Source: Thermophagus xiamenensis (lineage in GTDB: Bacteria; Bacteroidota; Bacteroidia; Bacteroidales; Marinilabiliaceae). Taken from it: 64,000 bases of DNA. Shown piece by piece: positions 28,223 through 36,001 of this stretch. The first letter of the stretch is position 1; each line of letters begins with the position of its first letter. Location of the stretch: the NCBI RefSeq assembly GCF_900112795.1, contig NZ_FONA01000017.1, positions 1 to 64,000 of the forward strand, read 5' to 3'. Made by a program: the position numbers and the translations under genes. The notes beneath the pieces were generated by a model. That model did not search any database and was not told the DNA's origin. It saw only the letters and a program-made list of their open reading frames with translations.

Positions 28223-29251
28223 ATGAAGACTGTTGCTCCTCAAAAAATTGCAGGTTACCTGGCAGTTACCTTTTTAGGTCTGTCTATAATTTTTTTTCTA
28301 ATCAATTATTTTAGTCCCAACCTTGTTATTTCTCTTATTATTACTATTCCTCTATTTACCGGTATCGCTTTCTCTGCAATAAATTATTTCATCAATTCTT
28401 TTATATATGCTAAAATTAAACCCATCTACAAAACCATATATAGCTTTAAACCAGGCGTTAAAGATTTAAACGAAACAGATACGGACATTTTTTCCCGGGT
28501 CAATAAGGAAGTTGTTGAGTGGATGAAAGGCAAAACCATGGAAATTCAACATCTTAAACAACTCGAAAAATATAGAAAAGAATTTTTAGGTAATGTTTCT
28601 CACGAACTGAAAACCCCAATATTTAACATTCAAGGATATATACTTACTCTGTTAGAGGGGGGGATTGATGATCCGGAAATTAACATGTTGTATTTGAAGA
28701 GAACAGAACGAAGTATTGACCGTATGATTTCTATTATAGAGGACCTCGAGTCCATTTCCAAACTAGAATCCGGTGAAATGGTTTTGAATCCATCTCGTTT
28801 CAATATATTTCAATTAACAGAAGAGGTTTTTGACCTACAAGAGGTTAGAGCTGATAAACGGAATATAAAACTTAAATTTGGACGTAATATTGATCGTAAC
28901 ATTTTTGTTATGGCTGATAAACCTCGAATTTTTCAGGTTTTAAGCAATTTAGTAGTAAACTCTATAAATTACGGAAAAGAAGGGGGTACCACCACCGTTA
29001 ACTTTTATGATATGGATAACCTGGTATTAATCGAAGTAAAGGACAACGGAATTGGTATTGCTTCAAAAGATTTACCGCGAATCTTCGAACGCTTTTACCG
29101 AGTTGATAAAAGCAGGTCAAGGGAACAGGGGGGGACAGGCCTGGGTCTTGCTATTGTTAAACATATCATTGAAGCTCACAACCAAACCATCAATGTGAAT
29201 AGTAAACCGGGGGAAGGTACTTCTTTTACTTTTACTTTGAAAAAAGCCTGA
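28223..29251 (+). CDS. Membrane sensor histidine kinase (PhoR-like)
   Basis: A two-component sensor of 342 residues. Two adjacent membrane helices (about 10-30 and 34-57) leave only a tiny external loop, then a linker leads to the DHp domain with phospho-accepting H127 in FLGNVSHELKTP. The catalytic domain has N-box VVNSINYG, DNGIGI and the G-box GGTGLGLAIVKH. With no sensory domain outside the membrane, it resembles PhoR-type kinases that read the transporter state. It is followed by its response regulator and lies divergent from the phosphate transporter. Confidence 0.88.
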   Translation: MKTVAPQKIAGYLAVTFLGLSIIFFLINYFSPNLVISLIITIPLFTGIAFSAINYFINSFIYAKIKPIYKTIYSFKPGVKDLNETDTDIFSRVNKEVVEWMKGKTMEIQHLKQLEKYRKEFLGNVSHELKTPIFNIQGYILTLLEGGIDDPEINMLYLKRTERSIDRMISIIEDLESISKLESGEMVLNPSRFNIFQLTEEVFDLQEVRADKRNIKLKFGRNIDRNIFVMADKPRIFQVLSNLVVNSINYGKEGGTTTVNFYDMDNLVLIEVKDNGIGIASKDLPRIFERFYRVDKSRSREQGGTGLGLAIVKHIIEAHNQTINVNSKPGEGTSFTFTLKKA

Positions 29252-29321
29252 ATCTCTGGTGAAACCAAAAATTTTACTTCCTTCTTTCATATTAATTAAA
29301 ATGTTTATCAACCAATAAGCC

Positions 29322-30023
29322 ATGAATGAGACAAACAATTACAAAATTCTTTTAGTGGATGACGAACCGGATATTCTGGAATTTATCGGCTATAATCTTA
29401 AAAAAGAAGGTTTTCAGGTAAAAACCGCCGCCAATGGTTCCGAAGCACTTAAAGTGGCTCAAACATACTGTCCACATCTGATTATTTTAGATGTAATGAT
29501 GCCGGGTATGGATGGCATCGAAACCTGCGAAGAGATGCGTCAGATACCTGTACTCAAGGATTCGCTGGTGGTTTTTCTAACCGCTCGCGGAGAAGATTAT
29601 TCGCAGATAGCAGGATTTGAAGCCGGGGCCGATGACTATATTACCAAACCCATTAAACCTAAAGTACTAATTTCGCGAGTAAAGGCCTTACTTAAACGTT
29701 ATAAAAGTGGTTCAACCAACGAACAACCGTCTGATGAAACCCGTATTGCTGTAGGTGATTTAACTATTGATCGTGAAAAATATATAGTTCTTATCCAAAA
29801 TAAAGAGCTGGTTTTACCCAAAAAAGAGTTTGAATTACTTCTTCTTTTGGCTTCCAAACCTAATCGTGTTTTTACCCGGGACGAAATTTATTCGGCTGTC
29901 TGGGGCGACAACATTATTGTGGGCGACCGTACCATTGATGTCCATATTCGAAAGCTCAGAGAAAAAATCGGACAAAATCATATAAAAACTATTAAAGGTG
30001 TAGGCTACAAGTTCATTGGTTGA
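29322..30023 (+). CDS. OmpR/PhoB-family response regulator
   Basis: A DNA-binding response regulator of 233 residues. The receiver domain has the acidic pocket LVDDEPD, phosphorylation site D57 in LIILDVMMPGMDG, and the conserved Lys in DDYITKPIKPK. The C-terminal winged helix includes RVFTRDEIYSAVWGDNIIVGDRTIDVHIRKLREKIG, the PhoB/OmpR signature. It is 70 bases after the kinase gene and near a PiT transporter, so a phosphate regulator is the best guess; targets are unknown. Confidence 0.9.
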   Translation: MNETNNYKILLVDDEPDILEFIGYNLKKEGFQVKTAANGSEALKVAQTYCPHLIILDVMMPGMDGIETCEEMRQIPVLKDSLVVFLTARGEDYSQIAGFEAGADDYITKPIKPKVLISRVKALLKRYKSGSTNEQPSDETRIAVGDLTIDREKYIVLIQNKELVLPKKEFELLLLLASKPNRVFTRDEIYSAVWGDNIIVGDRTIDVHIRKLREKIGQNHIKTIKGVGYKFIG

Positions 30024-30126
30024 TTTTTAAGGGATTCTAAATTTTTCTCTTTAATTTGTAATTTTGTTTCGTAAATTGCATCACTAAAAGAGAATTTTTG
30101 AATGTAGTCACTCTAAAAGTCCCTTT

Positions 30127-30549
30127 ATGAAGAAAATAATTTTTGTATCTGTAACGTTGTTATTGTTTGTAGCTGCCTGTAAAAATAACCCCAAAAAAGC
30201 AAAAGTAGAACCTGTAAAACAGGAAACACCAGCTCCTGCCATAGCCGATACTACTGTTCAAAACAATACTGAAACCGAAATATCTGAACCAGAACCCGCA
30301 CCTGAGCCCGACAAATATTTCCTTATTGCAGGAAGTTTTGCTAATCTTTCCAATGCAGAAGCTTTACAAAAAAAGTTGACCGACCAAGGGTTCAATTCTC
30401 AGGTTATTGTGCGCAACACTGGCATTAACAGTGAATTCTACAAGGTTTCCTATATGGGCTTTAGAAACAAAAAAGAAGCCATTGCCAAAATGAAAGAGGA
30501 ACGTCTGGTACCTGGCAAAGAAGATGTGTGGGTTTTAGTGAAAAAATAA
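30127..30549 (+). CDS. SPOR-domain lipoprotein
   Basis: A 140-residue lipoprotein. The lipobox is FVAAC with lipidated C18. A linker of Pro/Glu/Thr repeats (EPEPAPEPD) leads to a C-terminal SPOR domain (YFLIAGSFANLSNAEALQKK, YKVSYMGFRNKKEAIAKM), a fold that binds denuded septal peptidoglycan. It probably acts at the cell envelope or division site. It has its own 103-base upstream gap and ends four bases from the convergent HAD gene. Confidence 0.85.
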   Translation: MKKIIFVSVTLLLFVAACKNNPKKAKVEPVKQETPAPAIADTTVQNNTETEISEPEPAPEPDKYFLIAGSFANLSNAEALQKKLTDQGFNSQVIVRNTGINSEFYKVSYMGFRNKKEAIAKMKEERLVPGKEDVWVLVKK

Positions 30550-30553
30550 ACCC

Positions 30554-31183
30554 TTAAAAAGCTTCAAAACATTTTTCCAGGTTAATATCGGGAGTCACCT
30601 GTAAGGTTTGTATACCTAATTCGCTGGCCGATTCAATGTTTTCTCGCAAATCATCGGCAAAAAGTGTTTCCGATGGCTTAAGACGATTTTGGTCCAATAC
30701 CCGTTGATAAATCTCTTTCTGGGGTTTTCGAAATCCTTCTAAATGCGAGTAGTATACTTTTTTAAATACCTGATGAATATTTAAAATGCCATCTATCTTA
30801 TATTCGAAGTGATTGGCATGTAATTCATTTGTGTTACTCAATAAAAATAACTGGTAACGATTGCTTAGGCGTTTTAACAATCTGGCATGAGCATCCGGCA
30901 AATCACCTATAATCATATTCCAGGCAATTTCAAAATCACTTATGGAAACTTCTTCCTTAAAATAAGGCTTTAAACTCTGAAAAAAATCTTTCGTAGATAT
31001 TTTGCCGGTTTCGTAGAGGGTAAAACTTTCCAGATAGCTTAACTCCATAGGATCTTTTATACCGCTTTGGTCTGAAATAAGCTTTCTGAATTCCAAGCCG
31101 GCCTGTTCCATTTGTAACGGAATAAGTACATTCCCTAAATCAAAAATAATATTTTTTATCCCGTCAGGTTTAATCATATACAT
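30554..31183 (-). CDS. HAD-superfamily hydrolase, subfamily IA
   Basis: A cytosolic phosphatase-like enzyme of 209 residues. Motif I is IFDLGNVLI with nucleophile D15; motif II is LLSNTNE; motif III Lys lies in GFRKPQKEIY; motif IV is FADDLRENIESA. The DLGNV form of motif I matches YihX-like sugar-phosphate phosphatases, but the substrate cannot be told. An internal start two codons on (MIKPDG) is possible. The upstream region holds repeat copy G, 68 bases away. Confidence 0.82.
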   Translation of the reverse strand: MYMIKPDGIKNIIFDLGNVLIPLQMEQAGLEFRKLISDQSGIKDPMELSYLESFTLYETGKISTKDFFQSLKPYFKEEVSISDFEIAWNMIIGDLPDAHARLLKRLSNRYQLFLLSNTNELHANHFEYKIDGILNIHQVFKKVYYSHLEGFRKPQKEIYQRVLDQNRLKPSETLFADDLRENIESASELGIQTLQVTPDINLEKCFEAF

Positions 31184-31250
31184 AATCCAATTTTCCTTGT
31201 TTTTCTTAAATCATTGAACAAATTAAAACCTACCTCACAATCTAATTTTT

Positions 31251-31356
31251 TCATCAGTATAAAATTTATCTAATTCATTGGTCTGATGGAACTCGCATGA
31301 CTTAAAGTTTATACATGTTCTTATTGTGACAAGCCATTTTAGCCATGCTCGTTTCA
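31251..31356 (-). repeat. Intergenic modular repeat, copy G (short form)
   Basis: The first stem is CATCAG/CTGATG and the second GGAAC-TC-GCATG with CATGC-TC-GTTTC. It lies between the leftward HAD gene and the rightward tRNA-Ile2. In 31184-31719 I see only this element and the tRNA promoter. Confidence 0.88.
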
Positions 31357-31653
31357 TTAAAAAACTAGATTATCCTGCCCCAATATTCCTGAATTGGTTT
31401 ACATCAGAGTATGCAAATGTAAAGAATTATTCGTTTTAAAATTTTATTCACCCATTCCCTGAACGATAATTTTATGTTATTAATTAGATTTAACCCAATG
31501 ATTTAGGTAAGGTTCGTTTATATTTAGCTCTATTGTAAAAGTTTTAATTCTTTTTAAAAACATAAAATATCTATAACCACCCAAAATACAACATGATAAG
31601 ATATCAGAGATAAATTTATTCATAATTTAATACCAACTAATGGTAAAATGAAG

Positions 31654-31684
31654 TTTGAAAATTACCTTCCTTTTTGTAATTTTG
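31654..31684 (+). promoter_or_regulatory. Promoter of tRNA-Ile2
   Basis: TTTG (31654-31657), a 19-base spacer and TAATTTTG (31677-31684) match the Bacteroidota primary sigma consensus exactly. The tRNA starts 35 bases downstream of the -7 box. Confidence 0.75.
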
Positions 31685-31719
31685 CATCCGCTCGACGAAA
31701 ACAATAGTTGTTTGGAACC

Positions 31720-31793
31720 GGGCCCATAGCTCAGTTGGTTAGAGCACCTGACTCATAATCAGGGAGTCGCAGGTTCAAGCCCTGCTGGGCCCA
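31720..31793 (+). tRNA. tRNA-Ile2 (CAU anticodon, lysidine-modified)
   Basis: Acceptor arms GGGCCCA and TGGGCCC with discriminator A; the D arm has GCTCAGTTGG. The anticodon stem CCTGA/TCAGG encloses loop CTCATAA, anticodon CAT. The GACTCATAATC core is characteristic of the tRNA-Ile that TilS converts to read AUA rather than of a Met tRNA. CCA is not encoded. This identity is by family resemblance; an elongator Met tRNA is the alternative. Confidence 0.85.
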
Positions 31794-31797
31794 CAAA

Positions 31798-31841
31798 AAC
31801 GTCACTTACATTTTTATAGTTGTAAGTGGCGTTTTTTTTTT
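31798..31841 (+). terminator. Terminator after tRNA-Ile2
   Basis: ACGTCACTTAC pairs with GTAAGTGGCGT (one wobble) and is followed by a run of ten T. It starts five bases after the tRNA. Confidence 0.9.
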
Positions 31842-31916
31842 CAACTTAAGCGAAAAATTAATAACATAACAGGCGAATTACTCAATGAAGTCTCTTATTT
31901 ACCCTTCATTTGGACC

Positions 31917-32346
31917 ATATCCTCTAGAGGATTAAGTTTGTCTAAACAGAATAACAAACATTATATCCTCTAGAGGATTAAGTCTGTCTAAACAGAATAA
32001 TAAACTTCATATCCTCTAGAGGATTAAGTCTGCCTAAACAGAATAATAAACTTCATATCCTCTAGAGGATTAAGTCTGTCTAAACAGAATAACAAACTTC
32101 ATATCCTCTAGAGGATTAAGTCTGTCTAAACAGAATAATAAACTTCATATCCTCTAGAGGATTAAGTCTGTCTAAACAGAATAATAAACTTCATATCCTC
32201 TAGAGGATTAAGTCTGCCTAAACAGAATAACAAACTTCATATCCTCTAGAGGATTAAGTCTGTCTAAACAGAATAATAAACTTCATATCCTCTAGAGGAT
32301 TAAGTCTGTCTAAACAGAATAATGAACGTCATATTCTCTAGAGAAT
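31917..32346. repeat. 46-bp tandem repeat array, nine units plus a partial tenth
   Basis: The palindrome CCTCTAGAGG recurs at exact 46-base steps from 31921 to 32289, then TTCTCTAGAGAA at 32335. Each unit also has the hairpin TCTGT-CTAA-ACAGA, weakened to TCTGC or TTTGT in three units. Units 2, 5, 6 and 8 are identical and the rest differ by one to a few bases. The last palindrome carries a matched pair of changes that keeps it self-complementary. The unit length is not a multiple of three, so it is non-coding. Around it, 31842-31916 and 32347-32607 show no gene. Confidence 0.95.
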
Positions 32347-32607
32347 TAAAATTTAATATCGATTTAAACTACTAATATTCATCAATATATGCAGAGCACA
32401 TATATTTATTTCGTAATGTAGCCTTCTCAGGAAACCGGACCGGTTAAAATTAAATAAGATATTAATTTTAAGCAGTCAAAAATCAGTTCTGAAAAAGTCA
32501 ATATTTACAGTGAGTCAAATTGTAAAGAGGAAAAGGGTGTAATTCTGCATTTTATTTACATTAAGAACTTTAAAATTATCACTTAAATTTTCTTTCACAT
32601 AATAAAT

Positions 32608-32643
32608 TTGAGTCAGCCTGTTACAAGACCAGACTGACTCAAA
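32608..32643 (-). terminator. Terminator-like hairpin after the double-cysteine gene
   Basis: TTGAGTCAG and CTGACTCAA pair perfectly, with an inner CTG/CAG pair, just past the stop at 32649. On the minus strand the trailing AAATTTATT is a modest T-tract. Confidence 0.65.
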
Positions 32644-32648
32644 AAACT

Positions 32649-32819
32649 TTAGCCACAACATGGCTTATCCTTACTTTCTTCTTTTGAAGCTTCTTTTTTT
32701 GTGTTATTATTGCTTTCACAACACTTCGGTTCATCATTTTTTTGAGGTGTTTCTTTTACCTCTTCAATCTGAATGTTACAACAGCCCGACGCCTTTTTGG
32801 ACTTTTTAAATAGTCTCAT
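32649..32819 (-). CDS. Small protein with three double-cysteine motifs
   Basis: A 56-residue frame, ATG 32819 to TAA 32649. It starts MRLFKKSKKASGCCNIQIEE, has PKCCESNNN in the middle and ends KDKPCCG. It is strongly charged between the three Cys-Cys pairs and has no signal peptide or membrane segment. Adjacent cysteines of this sort bind soft metals or metalloids (inference). It begins 29 bases after the stop of the DUF318/ArsP-like permease on the same strand and is followed by a hairpin, so the two form an operon. I know no named family for it; it might deliver or buffer the permease substrate. Confidence 0.75.
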   Translation of the reverse strand: MRLFKKSKKASGCCNIQIEEVKETPQKNDEPKCCESNNNTKKEASKEESKDKPCCG

Positions 32820-32848
32820 AGCATTAATTTTTAAGGTTAAAAATTGAT

Positions 32849-33829
32849 TTATAAAATAATATTGAACGTATAACCGGAAATTACTGCCACCAGAAAAATG
32901 ACGGTAATAAACGACACCAATAATGGTCTTCTAAATATTTTGGCGAGCATAGTCATTTCGGGGATAGCCATTCCGGCACCACCGATGATAAGAGATATGG
33001 CCGTTCCCATACCAACGCCCTTAGATATTAATGACATAGCTATAGGTATAGCTGTTTCAGCCCTAACATAAAGTGGTATTCCGATAATAGAGGCTATAGG
33101 TACGGCAAAAAGATTATTTTTACCGGCAAAGCGTGTAAAAGAATCGCCCCCCGGCAGGTATCCGTATATGGCTGCTCCTATACCTACCCCTATAAAAAGA
33201 TATGGCAAAATAGGCGTTAAAGAATCCCTCCCGGCTTTTAAGGATATAGTTATTTTTTTCTTAAAGGAATATTTACTTCTTGCGTCTTGTCCATCCTCAT
33301 CTACATGTTTGCCGCCACTCACTCTAACAGATTTAACATACCGTGCATAACCTAACTTTTCCAGCACATAACCAAACAGCGTTGAAAGCGCAAAAGCAAG
33401 GATAAAATATATTATTGCATTTCGAACACCTACAGTTCCTGCGAGCATGGCAACAATGACAGGATTTAACAGGGGAGAAGATATTAAAAAAGACATTACT
33501 GACCCGAAAGGCATTCGGGCATTCAAAAAACCTACTGTCATAGGTATGGTAGAACACGCACAAAAGGGCGTTATGGCCCCAAAAAGTGAACCCGCAACGT
33601 TTCCCAGAAGCCCGTTTCCGCGAAATAATTGTTCAAGCCTGTTACGATTTACATGCATCATGATGTACTCAATGAGGGCCGTTATGGCTATGAACAAAAT
33701 GAGTAATTCCAATGTAATAAAAACAAAATTTCCTAACGTTTTGCTTAAATTATCTACAAAATGGGAAGGAGATACTCCCAAAAGGTTGTAAAATAAATTT
33801 CGAATGGCCGTTATTAATACTTCCTGCAT
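32849..33829 (-). CDS. DUF318/ArsP-like permease
   Basis: A 326-residue membrane protein with eight or more hydrophobic segments in two halves, joined by a charged cytosolic linker (GGKHVDEDGQDARSKYSFKKK). The first half has the family motif ITPFCACSTIPM with C90 and C92, followed by FLISSPLLNP; the second half has GIPLYVRAETAIPIAMSLI. ArsP members export organoarsenicals, but others of the family have no proven substrate. The neighbours, a Cys-rich small protein and a Cys-tailed sigma factor, fit a metalloid or soft-metal role. Confidence 0.82.
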   Translation of the reverse strand: MQEVLITAIRNLFYNLLGVSPSHFVDNLSKTLGNFVFITLELLILFIAITALIEYIMMHVNRNRLEQLFRGNGLLGNVAGSLFGAITPFCACSTIPMTVGFLNARMPFGSVMSFLISSPLLNPVIVAMLAGTVGVRNAIIYFILAFALSTLFGYVLEKLGYARYVKSVRVSGGKHVDEDGQDARSKYSFKKKITISLKAGRDSLTPILPYLFIGVGIGAAIYGYLPGGDSFTRFAGKNNLFAVPIASIIGIPLYVRAETAIPIAMSLISKGVGMGTAISLIIGGAGMAIPEMTMLAKIFRRPLLVSFITVIFLVAVISGYTFNIIL

Positions 33830-33912
33830 GATTTATAATTTTTATTAATTGCTTCTTTTCCTGTAGTCGTTTTAACCTTAAAAAAGTCACATTTTTGACC
33901 CGAAAAAACAGC

Positions 33913-33949
33913 AAAAAAAATCCCTGTGCTATGAATAAACACAGAGATT
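33913..33949 (-). terminator. Terminator after the SigZ-like sigma gene
   Basis: On the minus strand AATC-T-CTGTG pairs with CACAG-G-GATT around an 11-base loop and is followed by eight T. It separates the sigma gene from the permease operon, which therefore needs its own promoter between 33830 and 33912. Confidence 0.85.
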
Positions 33950-34002
33950 TATGCAAATTCCATTAAGTCTTTATTTATAAAAAAGACTAGAACAGCAGTA
34001 AA

Positions 34003-34614
34003 TTAACTTTGACCAATCATTTTTTCCTGTTCTTTTAATAAAACATCACATGACGCTTTTAAAGTGCAGTGCGAAAAAGCACCATCTTTAGTGTATTCAA
34101 TATCGCAACATTCCTCAAAAAGTTGATGTAATTTCATTCTGCCCCGTTGGCATCGCATTTTAACTGCTGATAACGATAGATTTAACTTTTGCGCTATCTC
34201 CGCTTGTTTTAAATTTTCTATATCACTCATATAAAGCGGAATGCGATATTTTTCCGGCAACAAGTTTAGCATGGGGATAATAAAATCTTCGGCTGATAAT
34301 TCGAAATTTCCCTTTTCTGCAGGAAGGTCCACATTTTTTTCATCATAAAGAACTAAGTTATTCTTACGATAATAATCGGAAATAACATTATTAGTTACCC
34401 GGAACAACCAACCGCTTACATTTTTTATGAGAATATTTTTGTTATAAGCATTAATAATACACACCATCACTTCCTGAGTAATGTCGGAAGCAATGGTTTC
34501 ATTATGAACCTTTTTAATAACATATTTCCAAATTTTACCGTAAAATTCAGAAGCTATTTTTTCCAAATTACAACAAGCCGAATTTTTCTCATTTTCTTGC
34601 ATAATAATTCCCAT
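34003..34614 (-). CDS. SigZ-like ECF sigma factor with cysteine-rich tail
   Basis: A 203-residue sigma-70 family protein. Region 2 covers KIWKYVIKKVHNETIASDITQEVMV and SGWLFRVTNNVISDYYRK. Region 4 has LLPEKYRIPLYMSDIENLKQ and AEIAQKLNLSLSAVKMRCQRGRMKLHQL. The C-terminal extension after region 4 holds C169, C170, H182, C183 and C189, and the N-terminus has C14 and C15. This tail resembles SigZ-type factors and could bind a metal directly, since no anti-sigma gene is adjacent. Start at 34614, or at the fifth codon (34602). The gene is monocistronic. Confidence 0.85.
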   Translation of the reverse strand: MGIIMQENEKNSACCNLEKIASEFYGKIWKYVIKKVHNETIASDITQEVMVCIINAYNKNILIKNVSGWLFRVTNNVISDYYRKNNLVLYDEKNVDLPAEKGNFELSAEDFIIPMLNLLPEKYRIPLYMSDIENLKQAEIAQKLNLSLSAVKMRCQRGRMKLHQLFEECCDIEYTKDGAFSHCTLKASCDVLLKEQEKMIGQS

Positions 34615-34685
34615 CAGAAATAAAATTTGTCAAACACATAAGCCGAAAGAAACTTGCATAACCTTAATTGTTTTGATGTTACTTT

Positions 34686-34791
34686 CATCAGTATAAAATT
34701 TATCTAACTCATTGGCCTGATGGAACTCGCATGACAAAGAGTTTTATACATTCTCTTTTGTGAAAATCTCTCATTGTCATGCTCGTTTCAT
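34686..34791 (-). repeat. Intergenic modular repeat, copy H (short form)
   Basis: The first stem is CATCAG/CTGATG. The second extends to GCATGACA/TGTCATGC, compensated relative to the GCATGGC/GCCATGC copies. It ends one base before the stop codon (34793-34795) of the CDF transporter gene. Confidence 0.9.
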
Positions 34792-34792
34792 T

Positions 34793-35650
34793 CTATTCCA
34801 CCGGTTCAATATGAATGGTAACCTCTAAGCTGTATTTATCTTCAATAAGGGCTTCATATTCGCTGGCAATGGCATGGGCTTTAGCCAGACTGTAATCGCC
34901 GGGTAATCGGATATGAAACACCAGTTCAGAATGATTTCCATAGTGATGGATTTTGAAATCATGTGGGTCTAAGAACAAGTTATTTCTAATATTTAGTCCA
35001 ATAGATTCAATTTCATCTTTCATTTCCTTTTCAATATTCTCACCCAGCAAAACACTTATAGTATCTTTCATAATTCCATAGGTGGTATAAAAAATCATGA
35101 AAGAGACAAAAATACCCAACACACTGTCCATCCACCAGATTTTCGAACCAATGAAAATGCCAATTAAAATAACCAAACTGGAAATAGCATCCGAACGATG
35201 ATGCCATCCGTCGGCTTTCAATGAATTGGAATGAATATTTTTTCCCACATAAATGGAATACCTGGCCATTGCTTCCTTAACAACAATTGATATAACGGTA
35301 ACCCATATAGCCAATGGCTTAAAATTAAAAGCAGCCTGTTCCTTAAATTTGATAATTGAATCAGCCAGGAAATTAAAACCTACTACGGCTAATAAAATCC
35401 CCACAATTAAGGAAGCAATTAATTCGGCACGCCCGTGTCCATAAGGATGCCGCTGGTCGGCAGGCATATTGGAAAATTTAAGTCCTAGTAACACAGCTAA
35501 AGATGAGACCGAATCAGAAAGGGTATGCCATGCATCGGCAACTAAAGCAACAGAATGAGACACTATTCCTGCCCAGTATTTTATTGCAAATAATCCAATA
35601 TTTAAAACAATAGAGACCCAAGTGACAATAATGCCTTTTTTAAAATTCAT
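34793..35650 (-). CDS. Cation diffusion facilitator family metal transporter
   Basis: Exports divalent metals (Zn, Fe, Cd, Mn or Co) in exchange for protons across the inner membrane. Six membrane segments are predicted. The metal site has D39, H42 and D46 in VADAWHTLSDS and the second pair in DGWHHRSDAISS, and QRHPYGHGRAE is the family loop after the second segment. The C-terminal cytosolic domain ends with LEVTIHIEPVE. The 285 residues are normal. The substrate metal is not predicted. The start codon coincides with the end of repeat copy I. Confidence 0.92.
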   Translation of the reverse strand: MNFKKGIIVTWVSIVLNIGLFAIKYWAGIVSHSVALVADAWHTLSDSVSSLAVLLGLKFSNMPADQRHPYGHGRAELIASLIVGILLAVVGFNFLADSIIKFKEQAAFNFKPLAIWVTVISIVVKEAMARYSIYVGKNIHSNSLKADGWHHRSDAISSLVILIGIFIGSKIWWMDSVLGIFVSFMIFYTTYGIMKDTISVLLGENIEKEMKDEIESIGLNIRNNLFLDPHDFKIHHYGNHSELVFHIRLPGDYSLAKAHAIASEYEALIEDKYSLEVTIHIEPVE

Positions 35651-35842
35651 TAGTATATAATTTATTTAACTCATTGGTATAATGGAAACTAAAATTAGTC
35701 ATTAGTGGTTAGTTCCTTAGTCGTTAGTTAATCAACACTTGTCACTAATGACTATTGACTAATGACTAATGACTTGTTCTTCCTTCTGCCTTTGTCGTTT
35801 ATACATGTCCTATTGTGGCAAAAGCCGCCATGCTCGTTTTAT
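35648..35842 (-). repeat. Intergenic modular repeat, copy I (long form)
   Basis: The first stem is CATTA/TAATG, another compensated version. The long insert has CATTAGTGGTTAGT, ACTAATGACT units and CTTCTGCC, then the right module TTTATACATG to GCCATGCTCGTTTTAT. The left CAT is the start codon of the CDF gene. Confidence 0.85.
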
Positions 35843-35955
35843 ACGGGTATAATTTACATGCCGTCTTATTGGCCAAGTAAAACTTGCCAGCTTAATTTTA
35901 GATAACTTCATCGTTTAATAATATTTTATTGGCCATGGGCATTTTATTCGTTCAA
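35840..35955 (-). repeat. Intergenic modular repeat, copy J (degenerate)
   Basis: A decayed second copy in tandem with I: TATAATTTACATGCC, TTATTGGCCAAGTAAAACTTG and a right end TTGGCCATGGGCATTTTAT are recognisable but heavily altered. Together I and J take up almost the whole gap 35651-36001. Confidence 0.5.
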
Positions 35956-36001
35956 TAATTACAGATGGTATAACTAAAAAATAACCTAATTGGCTATCTT
36001 C

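Noticed and set aside
31251-31356. Small ORFs inside the modular repeat (for example one starting MKRAW in copies A, B and G, or MRVPSGQ in A, F and H)
   Set aside because: The frames break or shift in other copies, and the base changes are better explained by keeping the stems paired.
31720-31793. Elongator tRNA-Met
   Set aside because: The anticodon is CAU, but the GACTCATAATC core is that of the lysidine-modified tRNA-Ile2; kept as the second choice.
31917-32346. CRISPR array
   Set aside because: The whole 46-base unit is conserved with no unique spacers, and there are no cas genes. It is a tandem repeat.
32649-34614. Genomic island inserted at tRNA-Ile2
   Set aside because: No integrase and no direct repeat of the tRNA 3' end were seen on the far side of the region.
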